Origin: Synechococcus sp. CCY 0621
GTDB lineage: Bacteria > Cyanobacteriota > Cyanobacteriia > PCC-6307 > Cyanobiaceae
NCBI RefSeq assembly: GCF_019038465.1
Contig: NZ_JAFKRH010000042.1
Span: 1 to 64,000 of the forward strand
Direction: 5' to 3'
DNA length: 64,000 nucleotides
The translations under genes were made by a program, and so were the position numbers. Below the pieces are notes generated by a model. The model saw nothing but the letters and a program-made list of their open reading frames with translations, was not told where the DNA came from and did not search any database. Positions 1 to 7,377 of the stretch are shown here, one piece after another. Positions within the stretch are counted from its first letter, which is position 1; every line of letters starts with the position of its first letter.

Positions 1-52
1 CCGGCATGCGCACGGCAGTGACGGGGTCATCGGGAAGGAAGCGGTAGCGCAT
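1..52 (-). CDS. Possible 5' end of an unidentified gene running off the window
   Basis: Reading the minus strand from an ATG at 52-50 gives 17 open codons (MRYRFLPDDPV...) to the window edge. An in-frame TAA lies six codons upstream, so this ATG is the first possible start. No clear Shine-Dalgarno sequence precedes it. It would be the next gene downstream of the Fur-family gene on the same strand. The fragment is too short to assign; it could also be chance. Confidence 0.3.
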   Translation of the reverse strand, partial: MRYRFLPDDPVTAVRMP

Positions 53-381
53 CGAGGAGGAGCGCCCTTATTGCGAACTGCTCGCAACCTAGACGCCCAA
101 GGGCCCCTTTTGCAAGCGATTCTCAATAGCAGCTGGCGATTGCGAAGCGCCGGCGTCGGCGCGACGTCCAGAGGGTCACGCGCAACGGTCGCGTTCGAGG
201 CCTGGCAACGTGCCATCGGGGACCTTTGCCGTGCCAGGCGCCCCCCAGCCTGGGCTGATTCCTCCGCTTCAGCGCCCCATGCTCCGCATCCGTGGCGACC
301 GGTCCAGCCTGTTGGCGGCCCTGGCGGCCCACTGGGCCGATCAGCAGCTGCAACTGCCGGCGCTCAGCTCCGGCAGCCCCC
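53..381. promoter_or_regulatory. Gene-free stretch with Fur-promoter-like motifs
   Basis: No credible coding sequence is seen between the Fur-family gene and the window-edge gene. The stretch holds an inverted repeat at 71-87 (TTGCGA / TCGCAA, 5-base spacer) and, around 118-128, the string ATTCTCAATAG. Similar strings (TGTTCGCAACA, CTATTGAGA) occur at 864-890 just upstream of the Fur-family gene. This could mean shared, possibly auto-regulatory, control of the regulator and its neighbour. That is inference from motif similarity only. Confidence 0.35.
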
Positions 382-852
382 TCAACCCTGCTCCTCAGCC
401 GCGCAGGTCGGACAGAGGGCCCGCACGTTGAGCACACACTCCAGCAACCGGAAGCCGAAGGCCCCAGCCGCCGCTTCGCCGGCGGCCAGCACGGGGCCGC
501 TCTCGAACTCCTCGGTGCGGCCGCAACGGACACAGAGCAGGTGGTGATGGTCGCGGTGGGCGTCGCCGGCCAACTCGAAGCGACGTCCCCCCTCCGGCAG
601 TTCAAGCTCCTGCAGCAACCCCATCGAGCTCAGCAACCGCAGGGTGCGGTAGACGGTGGCCAGGGACACCCGCTCCTGGCTGCGCACCAGGCGCAGGTGC
701 ACTTCCTCCGCGCTGAGGTGGCTGCCCTCACCGATCCGCTCGAACAGATCCAGCACCCGCTGGCGCTGGGGCGTGAGCCTCTGGCCCCGATCGTTGAGGG
801 TGGTGCGCAGGCTGCTGGGTTGGGCCAGACCGGTGGGGGGAGTGTTCACCAC
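382..852 (-). CDS. Fur-family metal/peroxide-responsive transcriptional regulator
   Basis: 156 residues, normal Fur-family length. The N-terminal winged helix carries RLTPQRQRVLDLF and the recognition segment SLATVYRTLRLL. The C-terminal dimerisation/metal domain carries HRDHHHLLCVRCG and a second CPTC pair, the usual structural-zinc cysteines. The start is GTG (tandem GTG GTG). Fur, Zur and PerR cannot be separated safely from sequence alone. Repressor action at AT-rich palindromic operators is family knowledge. The upstream 864-890 segment contains strings repeated near the downstream neighbour, which suggests autoregulation. Confidence 0.9.
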   Translation of the reverse strand: MVNTPPTGLAQPSSLRTTLNDRGQRLTPQRQRVLDLFERIGEGSHLSAEEVHLRLVRSQERVSLATVYRTLRLLSSMGLLQELELPEGGRRFELAGDAHRDHHHLLCVRCGRTEEFESGPVLAAGEAAAGAFGFRLLECVLNVRALCPTCAAEEQG

Positions 853-863
853 GCGATCCCAGA

Positions 864-890
864 TGTTCGCAACACTAGAACCTATTGAGA
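864..890 (-). promoter_or_regulatory. Candidate operator/promoter segment of the Fur-family gene
   Basis: It lies 12-38 bases upstream of the GTG start. It contains the imperfect palindrome TGTTCGCAACA (864-874) and CCTATTGAGA (881-890). Close copies of both strings occur at 71-87 and 118-128, upstream of the next gene on this strand. Binding of the regulator is inferred. Confidence 0.3.
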
Positions 891-1925
891 AGGGCTGCCT
901 GATGGCGGTGTCGCCACAGGCGGCTGCCGCGCCAGTCGCCGGTCGAGGGCCACCAGGGCGGCGGCCAGCAGATCGGTGAGCGTGACGATCAGGCGGTAGC
1001 TGAGGGCCACCGCCAGCAGGGGGGCCTCCGGCAGGGTGAGCCCCATGCGCAGCAGCAGCACCGCCTCGAACACCCCGAGCCCCCCGGGTGCTCCTGGCAC
1101 CACCAGGCCGGCGGTCCAGGCCAGGGCGAACCCCGCCAGCCAGACGGGGGCATCGCTCCCCAGGGGCAGATCAAAGGCCTGGATGCAGCAGCAGAAGGCG
1201 GCGAAGCGCAACAGCACAAAGGCCAGTTCCGCCAGCAGCGGCTGCCAGGGATAGCCCCTCAGGCTGGAGCGCACCAGGTCCGCCCCCTGCGCCAGCTCCT
1301 GCTGGAGCTCGTCCTCCAGGCCCAGGTCACGGGCGCGGCGCCGCTCGAGCCGCGCCAGCAGGGGATCGAGCCAGCGGGGCAGCAGCAGGACCAGGGGCAG
1401 CAGACACACCAGGCCAAGCCCGCCCTGCCAGCCGCCCAGGGACACCAGGGCCAGGGCCGCCACCACCGCCACCATGGGATCGAGCAGCACCGCCACCAGG
1501 GCCATGCTGGTGCCCACGGGGGCCGCCAGGGGCGCGCCTTCGTTGCGCAGCCGCTCCAACCGTGAGGCCAGGTGCCAGATGCCCCCCGGCAGGAATTTGC
1601 GCAGGTTGGTGGCCACGTGCAGTTCCACCACCGCAGCCCAGACGGGCCGCAGGCCCAGCCAATGCAGCACAACGCCCCAGGCGACGCCATTGATCAGCAG
1701 GCTGAGCAGGCTCACCCCGACGCCCAGCACCAGCCACAGCCAACCCTGGCCATCGAGGCGCAGCTGCACCAGCTGGCGGCCGTGACTGAGCAGGGCCGCC
1801 ATGACGAAACCGAGGCTGCCCAGGGTGATCCAGGGGCGCAGGCCGCCGGGCAGGACCAGCCACTTCGGTGGCGACGGCAGTCGTCGCCGCAGGCTTTCGA
1901 GGCTGGCAGGGGACCAGGGCCTCAT
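882..1925 (-). CDS. UPF0104 / lysylphosphatidylglycerol-synthase-type membrane protein
   Basis: 347 residues with many hydrophobic spans. It has the family landmarks NLRKFLPGGIWH in the first third and AGLVVPGAPGGLGVFEAVLL near the C-terminus, typical of the flippase-like UPF0104/AglD/MprF membrane domain. There is no catalytic aminoacyl-transferase domain, so only the integral-membrane part is present. It is the last gene of a minus-strand operon; its ATG overlaps the larC stop (ATGA). Substrate unknown. A lipid-linked transport role would be inference from the fold. Confidence 0.75.
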   Translation of the reverse strand: MRPWSPASLESLRRRLPSPPKWLVLPGGLRPWITLGSLGFVMAALLSHGRQLVQLRLDGQGWLWLVLGVGVSLLSLLINGVAWGVVLHWLGLRPVWAAVVELHVATNLRKFLPGGIWHLASRLERLRNEGAPLAAPVGTSMALVAVLLDPMVAVVAALALVSLGGWQGGLGLVCLLPLVLLLPRWLDPLLARLERRRARDLGLEDELQQELAQGADLVRSSLRGYPWQPLLAELAFVLLRFAAFCCCIQAFDLPLGSDAPVWLAGFALAWTAGLVVPGAPGGLGVFEAVLLLRMGLTLPEAPLLAVALSYRLIVTLTDLLAAALVALDRRLARQPPVATPPSGSPSQ

Positions 1926-3136
1926 GGCGCTTCCCCCTCAGCCGCCAGGGCGCGGCGGACCTCGTCGCGCACCTCTTCGATGGAGCGACCCAGGCGACCG
2001 GCCAGCTCCACCAGGTCGGCGTGTTCGGCCTTGGCCCGCCGGCGACCGTCGGGAAGGGTGGCCCACTTGATCCGCACCGGACCGAGGGCGGTGGCCAGGG
2101 TGGCACTGCTCCTGGGCAGGATCCAGCGGTTCTGCAGCTGCTCCCGCACTCCCAGCGTCGTGCCGTGGCGCCACCACACCTGGCGCAGCACCGGACCCAG
2201 CTCCGGGGGCATCAGGGCGGTGAGCAGGGTGCCGGTGCGGCCCTTCTTCATCGCCACCGGCTGGCTGAACACGTCCAGGGCCCCGCCATTGCGTAGGGCC
2301 TCCGCCAGGTAGGCCAGGTCCTCGGCGCTGGCGTCGTCGATCTGGGCCTGCTGCTGCAACAGGACTTCGTTCACTTCGTCGGCGCTGCTGGCGCCATCGT
2401 CCCCCAGGGGACGGGCCAGGGTGAGGCGCAGCAGGTTGGCCCGGTCCAGCTGGCGGGTGCCCAGCCCCACCCCCACCCGCAGCGGCACGGCCCCGGGGGA
2501 GGGGCCGAAACGGTCGGCCCAGCAGGCCATCAGGGCCAATCCGGTGGGGGTGGTGAGTTCTCCCGGGGGAAACCCCTCGCTGGAGGCCAGCGGCAGACCC
2601 CGCGCGCGGGCGATCTCCAGCACTGCCGGGGCCGGCAGCGGCAGCGCCCCGTGGGCAGTGGTCACGCTGCCGTGGCCCGCGGGCGGCACGCCACAAACCA
2701 ATTGGTCCACCCCCAGGTGCAGAAGGCCGGCGCAGACACCCACGATGTCCACCAGGGCATCGATCGCCCCCACTTCATGAAAGACAACGGCCTCGGCGGA
2801 GTGGCCGTGGACCGTCGCCTCCGCCTCCGCCAGCAGGCCGAACACGGCCAGCACCTTCTGCCGCAACGCCGGCGCCAGGGGAGCCGCCTGGATCTGCTGG
2901 CGCAACGCCCCCCAGGGGCGATGGTGCGGCTGTACCTCCAGGGCCTCCACATCCAGATGCAGCCCCCGCAACCCACCGCTGCGCCGCTCCTCAATCCGCA
3001 GCCGGTAGCGCCCCTCCAGCCCAAGGGCGGCAAGCGGCGCTTCGATGGTTGCGTCGGGGAGGCCGAGATCCAGCAGGGCAGCCAGCAGCATGTTGCCCGC
3101 CAGGCCGGTGGGGCAATCCAGCAGGGCCAGGGTCAT
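1922..3136 (-). CDS. larC: LarC, nickel-pincer cofactor biosynthesis protein (CTP-dependent nickel insertase)
   Basis: 404 residues. The N-terminal LarC signature (LLDCPTGLAGNMLLAALLDLG) and the histidine-containing block VVFHEVGAIDALVDIVG are both present. LarC catalyses the last step of the nickel-pincer nucleotide cofactor used by lactate racemase and relatives. In Lactobacillus the protein is made by a frameshift joining LarC1 and LarC2; here it is one uninterrupted frame. No larB or larE is in the window. The gene overlaps its neighbours by four bases at both ends, so it is translationally coupled within the operon. Confidence 0.88.
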   Translation of the reverse strand: MTLALLDCPTGLAGNMLLAALLDLGLPDATIEAPLAALGLEGRYRLRIEERRSGGLRGLHLDVEALEVQPHHRPWGALRQQIQAAPLAPALRQKVLAVFGLLAEAEATVHGHSAEAVVFHEVGAIDALVDIVGVCAGLLHLGVDQLVCGVPPAGHGSVTTAHGALPLPAPAVLEIARARGLPLASSEGFPPGELTTPTGLALMACWADRFGPSPGAVPLRVGVGLGTRQLDRANLLRLTLARPLGDDGASSADEVNEVLLQQQAQIDDASAEDLAYLAEALRNGGALDVFSQPVAMKKGRTGTLLTALMPPELGPVLRQVWWRHGTTLGVREQLQNRWILPRSSATLATALGPVRIKWATLPDGRRRAKAEHADLVELAGRLGRSIEEVRDEVRRALAAEGEAP

Positions 3137-3774
3137 GGGGGCGGCCGCCGGCCGAAACGGGGGGCCGCCTGCAGCAGCCGTTCGGCCTCGGCCTCGATCT
3201 CGACGCGGCGGTCCCGCAGGGCCTGCTCCACCTCCCGGCGCGCCCGGCGCTGTTCCATGCGGGCCGTCTCGACATCGAAACCGGAGAGGCCCCAGAGGCG
3301 GCCCAGCAGGGCCCGGTCGTCATCGCCGCCGACGCTGCCGCCGTAGATCAGCGACTCGGCCACCATGCCCGCCTGCAGCACCCGGCTCCAGCGCCGCAGG
3401 TCCTCGGCGGAGAGCTTCACGCTCTCAGGCAGGGCGAACTCGGTGCAGCCGCCGCTGTCGACCCCGGCCCGCAGGCAGGCCAGGCTGCCCACCAGCACCC
3501 GCTGAACCACCAGACCATCGCTGCTTGCGGCCAGGGCGTGGCCGGCTTCATGGATGGCGATGCGGCGCAGGCGCCCTTGGCCTCCGGGCAGGGCTTCGGC
3601 CAGCAGATGGCCGCCGCGTCCGCCAAAGCGGGCCGCATCCAGGGTGAGGGAACCCAGGCCCAGGGCCACGAACACGGTGAGCCACCAGGGGGACAGGCCG
3701 ACCAGTGGGCCCGCCACGGCGCCAAGGCTGACCAGCAGCACCACGACCCCGGCCGTGAGGGCACCGCTGGTCAT
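3133..3774 (-). CDS. FtsH-peptidase-domain-like membrane protein lacking the AAA module
   Basis: 213 residues. Two hydrophobic segments (about 5-25 and 30-47) precede a zinc-protease motif IHEAGHALA (HEAGH at 75-79) and a helical tail with QAGMVAESLIYG, the hallmarks of the FtsH M41 peptidase domain. The AAA ATPase part of FtsH is absent, so energy-driven unfolding would have to come from a partner, or the protein may act as a site-limited or inactive protease. Small FtsH-like proteins of this type are known in cyanobacteria and chloroplasts. Start ATG; it overlaps larC by four bases. Confidence 0.72.
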   Translation of the reverse strand: MTSGALTAGVVVLLVSLGAVAGPLVGLSPWWLTVFVALGLGSLTLDAARFGGRGGHLLAEALPGGQGRLRRIAIHEAGHALAASSDGLVVQRVLVGSLACLRAGVDSGGCTEFALPESVKLSAEDLRRWSRVLQAGMVAESLIYGGSVGGDDDRALLGRLWGLSGFDVETARMEQRRARREVEQALRDRRVEIEAEAERLLQAAPRFGRRPPP

Positions 3775-3775
3775 C

Positions 3776-4456
3776 TCAACGGCCCTGGCGGGTCACGGCG
3801 CGGCCGTGGCCCTTGGGCTTGGCCGGGCCGCCCTTGTCACCGCCGGGCTTGCGGGCGCGGCCGCCGCGGTTGCCCCGTTCCGCCACCGGGCCAATGACCT
3901 CAAAGCGCTCGACGACGAGCTGCTGACCCTGGCGGCGCAGGTCGAGGGAGACGAAGTGACGCAGGTGCTCCAGGGGAATATCGCCGCGCAACTGGAGCTT
4001 GAACGGCACCGGACGGTTGCCGTCGGGGCGGGGCTGCTGCCACACCTTGATGACGAGATCGCCGGTTTCGGGGCGGGTGAAGATCAGTTCGCCGCGGATG
4101 GAGAAATAGTCGTCGCCTTCGGGAAGCTGGTCCGCATCGGGGACAGCGGGGGCGGCCTCCGTGGGAGGGGTCAGGGTGCTGGGTTCCCAGACGCCCACCA
4201 TCTGCAGGTGGAGCTGGTTCTCCTCCCGCGAGCGGGGGTAGACAACCCACAGATGCGGTGTCGCCAGATCGAGATGGCGACGCATCAGCGTCAGCAGGCG
4301 CCCGAGCACCACGGCCTCGATCTCGGTGCCGTCATCCGTGCGGATCAAACCGCGGGTGAGCTGGTCGGGATCGGCAGGCACATAGCAACCGCGCACCACT
4401 CCGATGGCCCGGTATTGCGTCGGCTCGGTGACCGGGGAAATGGGATGCTGGCGCAT
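3776..4456 (-). CDS. Conserved hypothetical protein with basic, Gly/Lys/Arg-rich tail
   Basis: 226 residues, probably the first gene of the four-gene minus-strand operon (its stop is directly followed by the next ATG at 3774). The globular part (about 1-190) has RGLIRTDDGTEIEAVV, HLWVVYPR and an acidic linker rich in Pro/Ala/Glu around 97-112. The last 30 residues are strongly basic (GNRGGRARKPGG..., KPKGHG), which suggests nucleic-acid or ribosome contact. I do not recognise a named family; it looks like a conserved cyanobacterial protein. Confidence 0.7.
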   Translation of the reverse strand: MRQHPISPVTEPTQYRAIGVVRGCYVPADPDQLTRGLIRTDDGTEIEAVVLGRLLTLMRRHLDLATPHLWVVYPRSREENQLHLQMVGVWEPSTLTPPTEAAPAVPDADQLPEGDDYFSIRGELIFTRPETGDLVIKVWQQPRPDGNRPVPFKLQLRGDIPLEHLRHFVSLDLRRQGQQLVVERFEVIGPVAERGNRGGRARKPGGDKGGPAKPKGHGRAVTRQGR

Positions 4457-4525
4457 GGTGGAAGGAAAAACCCCGTGGCGGTGCCTGGAATGGCCCGGGT
4501 CAATGTAAGCAGCAGCGGAAGCGCG

Positions 4526-5425
4526 ATGCCCAGGCCAGACTCGGACGCGACCTTGAGCCTTCTCCGTCAGCGGATGCCCTCCCCGAACCGAAGCCTTCCT
4601 GGCCTCTGGTCGCTGCTGGCGGCCGGCCTGGTCGGGGTGCTGGCCCTCGGGGGGGGCTGGTGGCTGGGCCAGCGTCAGTCGGCCACCCAGGCCAGCGCCG
4701 ACCCGAAGCGAACACTGCTGACCAAGGAGGCCACCCGATTACGGCTGCGGCTCGACGCCGACGAGGCGGGCCCAGCCGACCGCCAACGACTGCTGGAGCT
4801 GCTGGTGGCCCTCGACCGCAAGGCGGAGGCGATCAGCCTGCTGGAGCCGATGGCGGACCGGGAACCCGAACGCTGGTCGCTGCGGCTGATGCTGGCCGAA
4901 CTGCGGCGCGACCAGGGCGACCGCAGCGGCGCCGAGCGCGAGTTGCGCCAGATCCTCAATCTGCGGCCCACCCAGGTGGAGGCCCTGCAACTGCTCAGCC
5001 TCCTGTATCTGGAGCAGGGACGCGGCGCCGCCGCCGAGTCCCGCGTCAAGGCGGCCTATGGCATGGCCATCAAACCGGATGTGCAGCCTGAGGCCCTGGG
5101 CATCGGCCTGCTGCTGGCAGAACTGCAGCTCAAGCGCAACCAGGCCGCCACCGCATCAGCCACCTACCTGCAGCTGGCCAACTTCTTTCCCCAGGACCAG
5201 CGACCGCTTCTCGGTCTGGCGATGCTGCGGCACGACCAAGGTGATGCCAAGGGTTCTCAGGAGGCCCTGGCCCAGGCACGCCTGAGAAGCCCCAACCCTG
5301 ACAAGCCGGACCCCAGGCTCGACAAGCTGGCGGCGAGCTGGGGGCTGGAGCCGCTCAGATCCCCTTCAGTTGCCCCGAAGTCGCCGCCGGTGCAGGCTTC
5401 GGCGCCTTTGCGTCAAAGTCCCTGA
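4526..5425 (+). CDS. Membrane-anchored TPR (tetratricopeptide) protein
   Basis: About 299 residues from the ATG at 4526 (a second ATG at about 4574 is possible). One N-terminal hydrophobic segment (about 28-50, LWSLLAAGLVGVLALGGGWWLG) is followed by helical repeats. These include a clear TPR stretch, DQGDRSGAERELRQILNLRPTQVEALQLLSLLYLEQGR. The longer in-frame open stretch upstream back to 3554 is antisense to the preceding gene and is not taken as coding. Likely a periplasm- or lumen-facing scaffold. Its 3' end overlaps the convergent secreted protein by about 70 bases. Confidence 0.72.
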   Translation: MPRPDSDATLSLLRQRMPSPNRSLPGLWSLLAAGLVGVLALGGGWWLGQRQSATQASADPKRTLLTKEATRLRLRLDADEAGPADRQRLLELLVALDRKAEAISLLEPMADREPERWSLRLMLAELRRDQGDRSGAERELRQILNLRPTQVEALQLLSLLYLEQGRGAAAESRVKAAYGMAIKPDVQPEALGIGLLLAELQLKRNQAATASATYLQLANFFPQDQRPLLGLAMLRHDQGDAKGSQEALAQARLRSPNPDKPDPRLDKLAASWGLEPLRSPSVAPKSPPVQASAPLRQSP

Positions 5426-5732
5426 GGGCCTGATCGATGGCGGAACTGGGGGGGGTGGCGTCGTCCAGAGCCGTGCTGCGCTTCAGCTTGTTCAGCAGGT
5501 CGAGCGGATTGGTGCTGTCCAGAAGCGAGCCGCTGCCGGTCCCTGATTTACCAGGCCCGTAGTCGTAGAGCTGGCGCTCCATCGTGCTGGTACCAAGGGT
5601 CTGGCCATAGCCAGCCTGCTGGGCCGAGGCCTCACCGGCCGGCAGCACGACGAACCCAGCGGCTGGCAGAGCGCTGATCGCCAGTGAGACGACCCGGGCG
5701 GTGCGGGCGCGCAAAGACAGTGATCGGTTCAT
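5355..5732 (-). CDS. Small secreted hypothetical protein
   Basis: 125 residues. The N-terminus has basic residues, then a hydrophobic stretch ending ...PAGEASAQQ, consistent with a cleavable signal peptide (about 1-37). The mature part is Gly/Ser/Asp-rich, with SLLDSTNPLDLLNKLKR and a Pro/Ala-rich C-terminus. No family recognised. The coding strand overlaps the TPR gene tail-to-tail by 71 bases. The signal peptide and the ATG start support it as a real gene. Confidence 0.6.
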   Translation of the reverse strand: MNRSLSLRARTARVVSLAISALPAAGFVVLPAGEASAQQAGYGQTLGTSTMERQLYDYGPGKSGTGSGSLLDSTNPLDLLNKLKRSTALDDATPPSSAIDQALRDFDAKAPKPAPAATSGQLKGI

Positions 5733-5807
5733 GGCTCCTGCCCGTAGATCGAAGAATCATCAGGACCCCATGATAAGGGCCCTTAGCCGGTGGACCGGCC
5801 CGTCGCC

Positions 5808-6647
5808 ATGGCCCTGCGGATCGCCACCTGGAACGTCAACTCAGTGCGCACCCGGCTCGATCAGGTGGGCGCCTGGCTCAGGGCCGAAGCCCCCGAGGTG
5901 CTCTGCCTGCAGGAAACCAAGGTGGCCGACGCGCTGTTTCCGCATGCCGCCTTCGAGGCCCTCGGCTACCGGGCCGTGATCAGCGGCCAGAAGGCCTACA
6001 ACGGCGTGGCCATCCTCAGCCGATTGCCGATCGAGGATGTGCGGGTGGGCTTCGCCGCCCTGCTGCCGGACGATCCGGCGGCTGAGGGGCTGGGCGAACA
6101 GAAACGGGTGATCAGTGCCTCGATCGAAGGGGTGCGGGTGCTCAATCTCTACGTGCCCAACGGATCGGGCCTGACCTCGGAGAAGTACCCCTACAAGCTG
6201 GAATGGCTGGCCTGTCTGCGGCGCTACCTGGAGGTCCAGGAGGCCGAAGCGGAACCCCTGGCCATGGTGGGGGACTTCAACATCGCCCTGGAAGCCCGCG
6301 ACATCCACGACCCAAAGCGCCTCAGCGGCGGAATCATGGCCAGTGACCCGGAGCGGCAGGCCCTGACGGCCGCCCTCGGCGATCGCCTCAGCGACGTGTT
6401 CCGGGTCTTCGAACCGGATGCCGGGCACTGGAGCTGGTGGGACTACCGAACCGGCGCCTGGGACCGGGACACCGGTTGGCGCATCGATCACATTTATCTG
6501 TGCGAGCAGTTGCTGGCCTGCGCCACGGGCTGCGTGATCCACAAGCGGGTGCGGGGCAATGAGCAGCCCAGCGACCATGCGCCGGTGGTGGTGCACCTGG
6601 CCTGGCCGCCCCAGGAGGCCGCCGACGGCGACGAAGACAGCTGGTGA
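5808..6647 (+). CDS. xth: Exodeoxyribonuclease III / AP endonuclease
   Basis: 279 residues from ATG 5808 (an in-frame GTG at 5790 would add six residues). All exonuclease III motifs are visible: ATWNVNSVR, LQETKV, MVGDFNIAL, WSWWDYR and the catalytic NEQPSDHAPVV. The enzyme repairs abasic sites and removes 3' blocking groups in base-excision repair. It ends 15 bases from the convergent fibrillin gene. Confidence 0.95.
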   Translation: MALRIATWNVNSVRTRLDQVGAWLRAEAPEVLCLQETKVADALFPHAAFEALGYRAVISGQKAYNGVAILSRLPIEDVRVGFAALLPDDPAAEGLGEQKRVISASIEGVRVLNLYVPNGSGLTSEKYPYKLEWLACLRRYLEVQEAEAEPLAMVGDFNIALEARDIHDPKRLSGGIMASDPERQALTAALGDRLSDVFRVFEPDAGHWSWWDYRTGAWDRDTGWRIDHIYLCEQLLACATGCVIHKRVRGNEQPSDHAPVVVHLAWPPQEAADGDEDSW

Positions 6648-6661
6648 CGGCCCCCGGGGCC

Positions 6662-7264
6662 TCAGCCCAGGAACGCCGCCAGCTCGAGGTCCGGCCGCCG
6701 CACCAGGGCAAACAGGGTGCCGGCATGGCCCCGGCTCACCCGCAGCTCGTCATCCAGAACGGTGACATCAAGCCAGGCGGGAAACCCCTGCTGCACCTCC
6801 CGGAACAACTGCAGCCGCCGTTCTCCCACCTGGGGTCCCAGCCAGCCGCCCCGCTCGAAGCACACCGAGACCCGCTGGTGGGGCGGCTCGGGCTCCACGG
6901 CGATCCGGGCCTGCACCCCGATCCCTGCGACGGGCCCGAGCGGGCCGGCCAGACGCAGCAGGTTGAGGGCGCGGCCACTGGCGGGATCGAGCAGCTGCAG
7001 ATTCTCCAGCCAGGGCCGGACCGCCAGATAGGGCTGGGAACTGCTGCTCCAGCGCAGTTCCCACACCCCCGCCAGCTGGGCGGCCTGGACGGAGAGATCG
7101 GCGGGCTGCAGCTGCTCCAACCGCTCGATCAGGGCCTCGATCCGCTCGGCGGCCTGGCCAGGGGAGCCGGGACGCAGCAACCCAAGCAGTTCCTGCCGGC
7201 AGGCCTGTGTCTCGCCGGCAGCAGCGATCGGGCCATCGGCCATGGCAAGGGAAGCTTCCGACAC
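6662..7264 (-). CDS. PAP/fibrillin family protein
   Basis: 200 residues. It carries the plastid-lipid-associated (fibrillin) pattern: a helical N-terminal lead, then LAGVWELRWSSSSQPYL, a middle beta-barrel segment and the C-terminal LDVTVLDDELRVSRGHAGTLFALVRR. Family members bind lipophilic molecules in or near thylakoid membranes. The exact ligand cannot be told from sequence. Several possible starts exist in the first ten codons. Confidence 0.78.
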   Translation of the reverse strand: MSEASLAMADGPIAAAGETQACRQELLGLLRPGSPGQAAERIEALIERLEQLQPADLSVQAAQLAGVWELRWSSSSQPYLAVRPWLENLQLLDPASGRALNLLRLAGPLGPVAGIGVQARIAVEPEPPHQRVSVCFERGGWLGPQVGERRLQLFREVQQGFPAWLDVTVLDDELRVSRGHAGTLFALVRRPDLELAAFLG

Positions 7265-7377
7265 CGGTTCTCACCCGCAGCGCGGGGGCGCATCAGGACC
7301 CATGCTGTCAGGGGCAGGAGGCCATCGGATACCGTGTCGCCCGGCCTGATCGCCGATCCGATCCAACGGCAGACCCC

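Noticed and set aside
3554-4525. The 5' part of the long plus-strand frame ahead of the TPR gene
   Set aside because: Antisense to two minus-strand genes; the TPR protein's membrane anchor and a usable ATG place the start at 4526.
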